Source: JBGPBY01 sp041481485 (GTDB lineage: Bacteria; Acidobacteriota; Terriglobia; 20CM-2-55-15). From it: 12,136 bases of DNA. How positions within the stretch are numbered: the stretch's first letter is position 1; each line of letters opens with the position of its first letter. The stretch spans positions 1 through 12,136 of the forward strand of contig JBGPBY010000189.1 of the NCBI GenBank assembly GCA_041481485.1, read 5' to 3'. The notes beneath the pieces are model-generated. The model saw nothing but the letters and a program-made list of their open reading frames with translations, was not told where the DNA came from and did not search any database. Positions 1-6,394 of the stretch are shown piece after piece. The position numbers were made by a program, and so were the translations under genes.

Positions 1-124
1 ATCAAGAAAACCCTCTCCCAACGGGAGAGGGGACCGAAGGCCGGTGAGGGGTACCACAAGTAACAGTTTTTACGTGCGGTACTCCTCACCCAACCCTCTC
101 CCGTTGGGAGAGGGTTTTCTTGAT
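1..124. repeat. Family A nested inverted-repeat element, copy 1
   Basis: The terminal arms, 1-31 and 94-124, are perfect 31-bp reverse complements starting with ATCAAGAAAA. Each arm also contains its own palindrome, CCCTCTCCC-AAC-GGGAGAGGG, so the element can fold either as one long hairpin or as two side hairpins. An inner imperfect stem pairs GGTGAGGGGTACC with GGTACTCCTCACC. An asymmetric segment, GACCGAAGGCC, occurs only on the left side and gives the element a direction. There is no coding content; short open frames here are chance translations. The element resembles a miniature inverted-repeat or BIME-like intergenic repeat. The window begins at its first visible base, so more may lie to the left. 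Confidence 0.9.
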
Positions 125-288
125 GCATTCCTTCACATGTTCATAAACCGCGAAAATTGCTACCTGGCGAGCCGATAATCGCATTAACCGAAATTCAGTT
201 TCTGCGAGGTTTGGCCATCCAACTATTCGGTTGACAGCTAGACAGGTTTGGAAACATGCTCCCCCCACATGAAAGCGGAGGATGGATT

Positions 289-1104
289 ATGAGATTCGCC
301 CTTATTGGCACGTGCGCAATTGCGGTCATCTGTCTTTTGACGGAGTTACCCTCGAGAGCACAGACGGGAACGCTGAAGAATGCCATCGGGATGGAGTTTG
401 TGAAGATACCCGCTGGGGAATTCATGATGGGGTGTTCGGCAGGCGACAACGCTTGTAAGGACGAGGAGAAACCCCAGCACAAGGTTCGTATCACCAAAAG
501 CTTTGAGATGGGCCGGTATGAAGTCACTCAGGCGCAATTTAAGGCAGTGATGAACGTCAATCAGAGTTCAATTGTGGGTGACAACAATCCTGTCGAAAAT
601 GTCACGCGAGCCGAAGCCATCGATTTCGCGGCTAAGCTGACTGCGAAAAACGATGGATATCGTTACCGGTTACCCACCGAAGCCGAATGGGAGTACGCGG
701 CGCGCGCCGGAACGACGGGCGCGACCTACGGCTCGCTCGACGAAATTGCATGGTATGCAAAGAACTCGAACGATGAGTCGCACCCTGTGGGAGGCAAGAA
801 ACCCAACGCCTGGGGACTTTACGACATGATCGGCAATGTCCGGGAATGGACCTCGGATACATTCCAGAAAGATTTCTACTCCACTTCTCCGACGGACGAT
901 CCGACGGGCCCGCAGGCCAATTACGGCGAACGCGGCCAACCCGGTTTTGCCGGAGGTGCGGGTGTAGCATTGCCGGTGATCCACGGAGGCGGCTGGGACA
1001 ACCCGGCGGAATACCTGCGCGTGTCAGAACGTTATCATTATTTCGGCCCCACGCTTCGCGTGAGCGAAGTTGGATTTCGTCTTGTTCGCGTACCAGCGAA
1101 TTAA
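289..1104 (+). CDS. Secreted SUMF1/FGE-fold (formylglycine-generating enzyme family) protein, probably non-catalytic
   Basis: A 271-residue protein with a signal peptide at about residues 1-25 (MRFALIGTCAIAVICLLTEL, then SRAQ), so it is probably exported. The rest is one FGE-sulfatase domain. Family signatures are GMEFVKIPAGEFMMG (34-48), YEVTQAQF (77-84), the RLPTEAEWEYAAR core (127-139), GLYDMIGNVREWTSD (176-190), HGGGWDN (232-238) and a terminal VGFRLVR. True FGE enzymes need two active-site cysteines near the C terminus. Here that stretch (RVSERYHYFGPTLR, 244-257) has none, and the only cysteines are at 9, 15, 49 and 56. Sulfatase activation is therefore unlikely; a binding or structural role is possible but unproven. 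An ATG at 256 is in frame, but the ATG at 289 is preferred because GGAGGA lies 6 bases upstream and the signal peptide starts there. A TTGACA at 231-236 may be a -35 box, but no convincing -10 was seen. It probably forms an operon with the next gene, 26 bases downstream. Confidence 0.9.
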   Translation: MRFALIGTCAIAVICLLTELPSRAQTGTLKNAIGMEFVKIPAGEFMMGCSAGDNACKDEEKPQHKVRITKSFEMGRYEVTQAQFKAVMNVNQSSIVGDNNPVENVTRAEAIDFAAKLTAKNDGYRYRLPTEAEWEYAARAGTTGATYGSLDEIAWYAKNSNDESHPVGGKKPNAWGLYDMIGNVREWTSDTFQKDFYSTSPTDDPTGPQANYGERGQPGFAGGAGVALPVIHGGGWDNPAEYLRVSERYHYFGPTLRVSEVGFRLVRVPAN

Positions 1105-1130
1105 ATTATTTGTTTTCGGGAGGATCAATC

Positions 1131-1712
1131 ATGAAGAGGATTTTCATTGCGCTCGGCGCGGTTCTGGCCATGCTGCCGCTGGCGGTCGTAGCGCACCATT
1201 CGTTCACGGCAGAGTATGACGGCAGCAAGGCGATGACAATGGTTGGCGTCATCAGCAAAGTCGATCAGCAAAACCCGCACGGATGGATCTATCTCAATGT
1301 GACAGGGGCCAATGGACGCGTGACGGAATGGGGACTCGAGACTCCTGGCCCGAACCAGTTGGTTCGCAACGGATTCTCAAAAGATCTGTATCAGGCCATG
1401 ATCGACAAAAAGGAAATGGTTACGGTCAGAGCCTATGTCGCCCGAGACGGTTCAAAGCATGCTTTTGCCGAGACGATTACCCGCGCGGATGGCAAAACCG
1501 TGATCACGATCAGCACCGGCGGCGTAGACGGCGCCGTAGGCCGCGCCCCGAATGGCGCTAACGTTACCGTCGATGGCGTCGCCGTACCCGAGAGCGCCGC
1601 GGCAGCTCGCGGCGGTGCGGGCGCAGGCGGCCAACGTGGTGGCGCTGGCGCGGGTGCAGGCGGCCAGCGCGGCGCTCCAGCCGCTCCGCAAGGTGGTGGC
1701 GCCCGCCAGTAA
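1131..1712 (+). CDS. DUF6152-like secreted protein with Gly/Ala/Arg/Gln-rich tail
   Basis: A 193-residue protein. GGGAGGA at 1118-1124 lies 6 bases before the ATG, which rules out the longer in-frame start at 846. Residues 1-21 are a signal peptide ending AVVA, so the mature protein would begin HHSFTAEYD. The compact domain (about 22-128) shows DUF6152-type features: AHHSF, a VISKVDQQNPHGW segment (40-52), EWGLETPGPNQL (66-77), NGFSKD and YVARDGSKHAFA (102-113). Residues from about 155 onward are low complexity, with repeated GAGGQRG units ending in PAAPQGGGARQ. The function is unknown. The exposed His-His and the NPH histidine (H50) could bind metal, but this is a hypothesis. It is co-directional with and 26 bases after the SUMF1-like gene, so the two are probably co-transcribed and both exported. 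The family name is from recalled motifs, not a search. Confidence 0.8.
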   Translation: MKRIFIALGAVLAMLPLAVVAHHSFTAEYDGSKAMTMVGVISKVDQQNPHGWIYLNVTGANGRVTEWGLETPGPNQLVRNGFSKDLYQAMIDKKEMVTVRAYVARDGSKHAFAETITRADGKTVITISTGGVDGAVGRAPNGANVTVDGVAVPESAAAARGGAGAGGQRGGAGAGAGGQRGAPAAPQGGGARQ

Positions 1713-1722
1713 AGCGTTTTTT

Positions 1723-1776
1723 GAGTGACGTTGACGGGATTCGCGTTGCGAGTCCCGTCAACGCCGCCAGTCACTC
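1723..1776. terminator. Long intergenic hairpin between convergent genes, possible bidirectional terminator
   Basis: The core is a 15-bp stem (1730-1744 with 1748-1762) around a GTT loop, with one T-G wobble as the only imperfection. An outer 7-bp stem, GAGTGAC (1723-1729) with GTCACTC (1770-1776), extends it across a 7-base bulge (1763-1769). It lies between the stop of the DUF6152-like gene and the stop of the convergent minus-strand gene, where a shared terminator is expected. No clean U-tract follows on either strand; the T6 run at 1717-1722 precedes the hairpin on the plus strand. Intrinsic termination is plausible, not certain. Confidence 0.5.
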
Positions 1777-1810
1777 CGAGTGTTCTTACCTTTTCCTCAC
1801 AACGAATAAT

Positions 1811-3667
1811 TCATCGCGGAGATTCTGCCGGAATCACATCGAGGTCCAGGCTTTGCCGCTGCTTTTCAACAAGTGTGACTGATGTCGCCAGACGCTCGTA
1901 GACGGCGAGGAAGGCCGGATTGAACCACGCGCCGGCATCCACGTCTTCCCAGGAAAAAACGCGGTAGTCCCCGGGTGGCAAGCCGTGGAATTGGAAACTT
2001 CCGGAGTCGTCCGTCATGCTCGTGCGATAACGGTCGCTCACAGCTGGCGCGTTTCCTTTCGGCAGCAGAACCACAGTGGCTCGAGATACGGGCTCCCGTT
2101 TTGTGTTCAAGACTCGTCCATCGAATGAGGCTGCATCAAGACTCACGACGATTTCTACGAAATCCAAACGCTCGCCCCCTTCTACACGAAGCGAATTCTC
2201 CATCAAATCTCTGTTTGTGGAACGAATCGATTTCACGTAAGCGTTCTCAAATACTGCCGGCAACGCAGAACGATTTGGAGTTGGAGAAGTAACTGCGAGT
2301 CCTCGCCGGTCGGTTGTGGAAACCGGCGCTGATGTCCACGGAGGAATAAAGAATTGATAGTCTCCCGCAATTACGTGTTCAATCAGAAACTGTCCATTGT
2401 CTTCAATCGAGCCGGTGAATGAAACCGAGGGACCTGTCCAGATACCGACGAGCAATCTCGACCAATCCCGCGGAGTATTGGCGGGATCTCCCTCCATCCG
2501 AATTCGCCCAGCGACGACGGAAGAAGGGCGCAACGGAATTGTGAGATCCACGTCCGCATTTCCGATATCCACTATGACGCGACCCGAAAGTTCTCCCTGA
2601 ACGGCGCGAATCTGGTATTTGCCGGCCGTCGCAGCCGCTTCGAACTTTCCATTATCGATCACATACCGTTGGGCGCCAGGCGCGGCATTCGCATCCGGGT
2701 ACGGCGCTCGGGTGGTGAGCATTTGGGCGCTCGAATAATCGATTGCAGGAGTCGTCGGCCACTTGCCAATGCTGACGCTGAAGGAGTTTTGCAGTGGACG
2801 GCCAGCCAGATCCACGACCACTCCGCTGACTTTGACGCGCGAAGAAAACTCGATGGGCGCAACGCGGATATCCAACCCGGTTACCTCACTGCCGATATTG
2901 AGATTCACAGGTGTCGCGCTCGCCGCGTCCGCAGCTCCCGAATAGAAGCTGGACAATACCGGTGCAGCCGCCGGAGCTGCATCGGTGTTGGGAGCAGCCG
3001 CGGCACGCGGGCGGCTTGTCTGAGAAATGAATGTCGATGGAGTACTCGTGTCGGATCCCATTGGGCTATTCATGCCGTAGTTGCAGAAACAATTCAGCCG
3101 ACTGAATCCGGCGCGCACCAGATATTGTCCCGGCGGGAGCCAGAATGCGCGGTATTCACCAAGATCATTGGTAGTCACCGACTGCATGAAGATCGGAGTC
3201 ACTCGCCCGTCAATTCCATAGGTCGCTCTTAAGACATCCACCTGGGAATACACCATCGGTTGGCCATTCTCATTGGTGACCCTTCCCGAAATACTTCCAC
3301 CCGGGACGGCGTTGATTCGAATGTTCGGCTGTTGTCCAGCTGCAACTATGACGGGCCGCCCCGATCCTCCCGGTCTCAATTGACCGTACTCCGCAGGGGC
3401 GTAGCCCGCGGCGAGCGCGACAATACCGTACGTTCCTCTGGGCACATTCGAAAACGCAAAATCTCCAGTCTCTTTCGTCGCCGTGATGGCAACTGCTTTA
3501 CCACTCAAATCCCGCAGTTCAACGGTGGCCTGGCCTATCGGCGCGTCGCTGCCCCAACGCGTCAGAATCCCTCGAATCGATGACGGTTCTGGAGCCTGGG
3601 CCATGATGCCGGACATGTTGCTCCGCACGACAATCGCAAGTGAGATCAGAAGTGCCAGGCGTTTCAT
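1811..3667 (-). CDS. Secreted carboxypeptidase-regulatory-like repeat protein (downstream paralog)
   Basis: A 618-residue protein starting at the ATG complementary to 3665-3667. The frame stays open upstream to 4063, but that part lies inside the neighbouring gene, and the internal ATG gives a proper signal peptide (MKRLALLISLAIVV to about MAQA, residue 24). Several beta-sandwich modules follow with the pattern GxVxxxxGxPxxxAxVxL ... GxFxxxxLPPGxY: SIRGILTRWGSDAPIGQATV, GGSISGRVTNENGQPMVYSQ, a central one near VKVSGVVVDLAGRPL, and a C-terminal one ending FQFHGLPPGDYRVFSWEDVD. Family motifs include PAEYGQ and FYSGAADAASATPV. It is probably periplasmic or cell-surface. No catalytic motif was seen. 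The upstream paralog's TGA is separated from this ATG by one base and no strong Shine-Dalgarno is visible, so translational coupling is likely. Confidence 0.85.
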   Translation of the reverse strand: MKRLALLISLAIVVRSNMSGIMAQAPEPSSIRGILTRWGSDAPIGQATVELRDLSGKAVAITATKETGDFAFSNVPRGTYGIVALAAGYAPAEYGQLRPGGSGRPVIVAAGQQPNIRINAVPGGSISGRVTNENGQPMVYSQVDVLRATYGIDGRVTPIFMQSVTTNDLGEYRAFWLPPGQYLVRAGFSRLNCFCNYGMNSPMGSDTSTPSTFISQTSRPRAAAAPNTDAAPAAAPVLSSFYSGAADAASATPVNLNIGSEVTGLDIRVAPIEFSSRVKVSGVVVDLAGRPLQNSFSVSIGKWPTTPAIDYSSAQMLTTRAPYPDANAAPGAQRYVIDNGKFEAAATAGKYQIRAVQGELSGRVIVDIGNADVDLTIPLRPSSVVAGRIRMEGDPANTPRDWSRLLVGIWTGPSVSFTGSIEDNGQFLIEHVIAGDYQFFIPPWTSAPVSTTDRRGLAVTSPTPNRSALPAVFENAYVKSIRSTNRDLMENSLRVEGGERLDFVEIVVSLDAASFDGRVLNTKREPVSRATVVLLPKGNAPAVSDRYRTSMTDDSGSFQFHGLPPGDYRVFSWEDVDAGAWFNPAFLAVYERLATSVTLVEKQRQSLDLDVIPAESPR

Positions 3668-3668
3668 G

Positions 3669-5435
3669 TCAGTTCGGGTCCGGAAGAAATGCAAGATTCG
3701 CATTTGCGTTTTGGCCTTCGGATATCGACAGGCGTTGTCCCAAACGCTCCACGGATCGGAGAAAATCCACATTCTGCCAAATACCGTTGGGGACCCAGGG
3801 CCACGCGTATGCCAGGTAGCTGCCCGGAGCAATGCCTTGAATACGAAAGTTTCCAGACAGATCCGTTGACGACGTTTTGAAAAGATCCGGCCGCGACGCG
3901 AACATGGGGACAAGAACCACCTGAACGTTTGGCACCGGCTGGCGCTGGTTGTCGGCAACGAGACCTTCGATGGATCCTCCATTTCTTCCCAGTGCAATTT
4001 GCAACGGCCCGGCAGTCGTGCCATCAATGTGAACAAATCCGTCCACCGCTTCGACGCCAGCAATTTGAATCGATTTCACATAAATTGATGGAGACGCCAT
4101 GTCTGGCATCGCTACGCTGACGCGGAAATTCCCCGGTAGAAGCCGTCTTACCGAAAACCCATCGTTGGAAACGGCAGTCACCGCGGGGCCCGGCAGATTT
4201 CTGAACTCTGGCGCGAATGACACGCGGAAACCGTCGGCCGTTCCGTTGTCGATGCGAATCTGCCCGGGAATTTCCATTCCACCTGTGGCGATCAGCTTTA
4301 ATCCATCAGTGTTCGATGTCTGAATGTTCAAAGGCTGGACCGCAAGCCTCCGATCGTTGTTTTCTGCCATGATTGTGGCAACCAGGAAGTACTCTCCCCT
4401 CGCCAATCCATCCATGTCGAAGGCGCCGCTCTTGTCGGTCGTGACTAAAGGCGATACCGTCACCGGGTCGTTCGCCCGGGGAACCGCGCGGACCGTCGCG
4501 TTGCCCGCCGGCTGTCCCGTGGTGTTATCGATGACGGTGCCGCGAACGCGCACTGCACGCTGGCGTCCCGGCGCATACGAAAAGTCGATGCCGCTTTCGC
4601 TCGCACCCAGACGCAGGTCAAAGATACGAGCATGGGCTGGATTCACGTCGCCGGGGGCATATACGGGCTGGTAGACATTTTCGACAACCTCGCCGCGGAC
4701 ATCCGTCTGATATTCGATGAGAGGCTCCGAGAACGTCTGGTTCATGGATTCCACAGCAGCCGGAGGACCGAATGGGATCGTCATTTGCCTTCGGCGCAAA
4801 CCTTCCGGAATTGCGCCGATCACGTACTTCCCGGGAGGAAGCCAGAACAAACGGTAGTTACCAAGATCGTCGGAATCCGCGCCCTGCATTTGATTCAGAA
4901 CGCGCTCGCCGTTTTGATATGCGATCTCCGCTGCAAATACGTGAACGTGCGCTGCAGGCTTCCCGTCAGGGCCAAAGATTCGGCCTGAAACCGAGGCCAT
5001 CGGCGCCATCTCCATGCGCGCTTTCATTGTCTGGCCGACCTGAACACTGAAGTCATATCCCGGTCCGCGCGGATTCCGCTGACCGTATTCCGCCGGATAG
5101 TAAAGGCCGGCAGGATGCGCCGCGAGCAAACGGTACTTGCCCGGCTTTAGTCCTGTGAACGAGAAGTGGCCGTCGCTACCGGTTTGTGCATAGAACGAGT
5201 CGCCAGGATTCGGCGCATTGGGAACGACAATGGCGCCCTGGCTGAACGTGCCACCGGGATACACCCGAGGAAGCAGCGGAGATTCCGGCGTACCCTCCAC
5301 GCGACGCATCTCCACATTGACTCCCGCCACCGGGTCGCTGGTTCCCATCCGTACGATGGTTCCGTCGAGGGATCCCGTCCCGGCTTGAGACAGAACGATC
5401 AACGCGAGAACTGCCGTGAGAATTCGCTGGACCAT
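3669..5435 (-). CDS. Secreted carboxypeptidase-regulatory-like repeat protein (upstream paralog)
   Basis: A 588-residue protein with an N-terminal signal peptide (MVQRILTAVLALIVLSQAGT). At least four beta-sandwich repeats of the carboxypeptidase D regulatory type are visible: GSLDGTIVRMGTSDPVAGVN to GLKPGKYRLLA; VSGRIFGPDGKPAAHVHVFA to WLPPGKYVIGA; VRGTVIDNTTGQPAGNATVR to LARGEYFLVA; and GGSIEGLVADNQRQPVPNVQ to IAPGSYLAYAW. It carries the PAEYGQRNP motif also found in the downstream paralog. No peptidase residues are present, so the repeats are probably binding or structural modules outside the cytoplasm. It is the first gene of a two-gene minus-strand unit. No clear Shine-Dalgarno precedes the ATG; a candidate promoter at 5447-5475 would give a leader of only about five bases. 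Confidence 0.87.
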   Translation of the reverse strand: MVQRILTAVLALIVLSQAGTGSLDGTIVRMGTSDPVAGVNVEMRRVEGTPESPLLPRVYPGGTFSQGAIVVPNAPNPGDSFYAQTGSDGHFSFTGLKPGKYRLLAAHPAGLYYPAEYGQRNPRGPGYDFSVQVGQTMKARMEMAPMASVSGRIFGPDGKPAAHVHVFAAEIAYQNGERVLNQMQGADSDDLGNYRLFWLPPGKYVIGAIPEGLRRRQMTIPFGPPAAVESMNQTFSEPLIEYQTDVRGEVVENVYQPVYAPGDVNPAHARIFDLRLGASESGIDFSYAPGRQRAVRVRGTVIDNTTGQPAGNATVRAVPRANDPVTVSPLVTTDKSGAFDMDGLARGEYFLVATIMAENNDRRLAVQPLNIQTSNTDGLKLIATGGMEIPGQIRIDNGTADGFRVSFAPEFRNLPGPAVTAVSNDGFSVRRLLPGNFRVSVAMPDMASPSIYVKSIQIAGVEAVDGFVHIDGTTAGPLQIALGRNGGSIEGLVADNQRQPVPNVQVVLVPMFASRPDLFKTSSTDLSGNFRIQGIAPGSYLAYAWPWVPNGIWQNVDFLRSVERLGQRLSISEGQNANANLAFLPDPN

Positions 5436-5446
5436 TGTTTGCGGTA

Positions 5447-5475
5447 AGAATAGGCGGGATCAAGCATACAGACAA
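5447..5475 (-). promoter_or_regulatory. Candidate promoter for the tandem secreted paralogs
   Basis: On the minus strand, TTGTCT (5475-5470) and TATTCT (5452-5447) are separated by 17 bases, each matching four of six positions of the housekeeping -35 and -10 consensus. The predicted transcript start, near 5440, is only about five bases before the ATG at 5435, which would fit the lack of a Shine-Dalgarno. The match is weak and could be chance. Confidence 0.3.
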
Positions 5476-5508
5476 GGATCAAGAGACCGAACTTCGGGTG
5501 AACTTGTG

Positions 5509-5654
5509 AATGAATGCGAATCAAGAAATACCTCTCCCAACGGGAGAGGGTCGGGTGAGTGGTACCTCAAGTAAAAATTGCTACTTGAGGTACCCCTCAC
5601 CGGCCTTCGGTCCCCTCTCCCGTTGGGAGAGGGGTTTCTTGAATCGCATTCATT
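5509..5654. repeat. Family A nested inverted-repeat element, copy 2 (opposite orientation)
   Basis: Same architecture as the copy at 1-124 but inverted: the asymmetric segment GGCCTTCGGTC is on the right side here and its complement is on the left in copy 1. Each arm carries the CTCTCCC-AAC/GTT-GGGAGAG palindrome. The inner stem pairs GTACCTCAAGTA with TACTTGAGGTAC around an 8-base loop. The inverted repeat continues beyond ATCAAG: AATGAATGCGA (5509-5519) pairs with TCGCATTCATT (5644-5654), with one mismatched position between this extension and the rest of the stem. Copy 1 is also followed by GCATTC, so the true element end may include this extension. Confidence 0.88.
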
Positions 5655-5661
5655 TACGGCA

Positions 5662-5898
5662 CTATCGGCCCTGCTGCGGCGGAGTGGTGGCCGGAGGTGC
5701 TCCGCGGCCCGCGCCGCCTGGAGCGGCCGCACCGCCTCTGGGTGCTCCTGCCGGCTGTCCTGCGCCACCGCCCCCGCGTCCCCCTTGAAAATTCGCCTGC
5801 AGCAGATGCGTCAGCGTGTGGACGTAACGCAGCTTGCCGTTCTCCACGCGGAAGAGATGGGAATCCGGTGAACCGCTACCGACGTTGAACAGGAGAAT
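5662..5898 (-). pseudogene. C-terminal remnant of a truncated gene with Gly/Pro-rich tail
   Basis: This minus-strand frame is open for 78 codons between an in-frame TGA (5901-5899) and TAG (5664-5662). It has no ATG; a GTG at 5847 is the only near-start codon. The first part (GSPDSHLFRVENGKLRYVHT) reads like the end of a folded domain and continues into a tail rich in Gly, Ala, Pro, Arg and Gln ending TTPPQQGR. That tail is of the same type as the C terminus of the DUF6152-like protein at 1131-1712. Coding-like sequence stops exactly where the dinB-like gene and its ribosome binding site begin on the other strand. The likeliest reading is a gene that lost its 5' part in a rearrangement. The SPDSHLFRVENGKLRYVHT segment vaguely recalls the end of DUF8021-type domains, but this is uncertain. 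Confidence 0.55.
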
Positions 5899-5903
5899 TC
5901 ACG

Positions 5904-6377
5904 ATGCGCGACTACTCCGGCACGATATTCAATCTGTTGGACTACGAGGTGTGGTGCAACCTCCAGGCAATGGATATTCTTCTGAGTCTTTCCGACGCGG
6001 AGTGTCGGCGAGACTTCGGCTTCGGCCTCCGTACACCACATCGAACAATGTCCCATATTGCAGACGTGATGAGAGCCTGGAGTGGCTGCGTGGGACCAAT
6101 CATCACCAAACCAACATGGCCGGGCTATAACGAAGCGGAATCGCTTCATTCCATCCGGAAGAGAATCGCAGATATTGGAGCTTCCTGGGCCGCTGCGGCG
6201 AAGGAGTCGCACGAGGAAGGCGTGCTTGACGAGGATCGGCGATGGAATCATTTGTTTCATCTCGTGACACACGGCACGCACCACCGGGGTCAATTGCTGA
6301 GCATGATTACGCTCATGGGATACCCGCAACCCTTCGAAGGCGGAGACTACGGCGGATGGTCAAATCTTTCAACGTGA
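5904..6377 (+). CDS. DinB/YfiT-like putative metalloenzyme
   Basis: A 157-residue protein matching the DinB four-helix-bundle family. The family's metal-binding histidine triad is visible: H51 in SHIADVMRAW, and H123 and H127 in HLVTHGTHHRGQ (119-130), the family hallmark. DinB-like proteins often act as thiol-dependent S-transferases or unspecified metal-dependent enzymes in the cytoplasm; the substrate here is unknown. Length is typical. AGGAGA at 5891-5896 lies 7 bases before the ATG. It has no co-directional neighbour and ends 17 bases before the convergent membrane/spermidine-synthase-like gene, with no hairpin between them. Confidence 0.9.
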   Translation: MRDYSGTIFNLLDYEVWCNLQAMDILLSLSDAECRRDFGFGLRTPHRTMSHIADVMRAWSGCVGPIITKPTWPGYNEAESLHSIRKRIADIGASWAAAAKESHEEGVLDEDRRWNHLFHLVTHGTHHRGQLLSMITLMGYPQPFEGGDYGGWSNLST

Positions 6378-6394
6378 TCAACCGACGGCTCCAC

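Noticed and set aside
1..124. Possible CRISPR-like repeat or coding sequence in the family A element
   Set aside because: There are no regularly spaced direct repeats with unique spacers. The short open frames arise from the palindrome and give PSPNGRG-type translations typical of such repeats.
231..260. Promoter for the SUMF1-like gene from TTGACA at 231-236
   Set aside because: The -35 is perfect but no acceptable -10 lies 16-18 bases downstream, so it was mentioned but not called.
846..1712. Longer version of the DUF6152-like gene starting inside the SUMF1-like gene
   Set aside because: The extra residues are an out-of-frame reading of the SUMF1-like gene. The ATG at 1131 has a strong Shine-Dalgarno and starts a proper signal peptide.
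2669..3232. 187-codon open frame on the plus strand
   Set aside because: It lies wholly antisense within the secreted paralog gene, has an Arg-rich composition typical of shadow frames and shows no recognisable domain.
5811..6329. 172-codon open frame antisense to dinB
   Set aside because: The plus-strand frame has the DinB histidine triad and a good ribosome binding site; the antisense frame has no motif.
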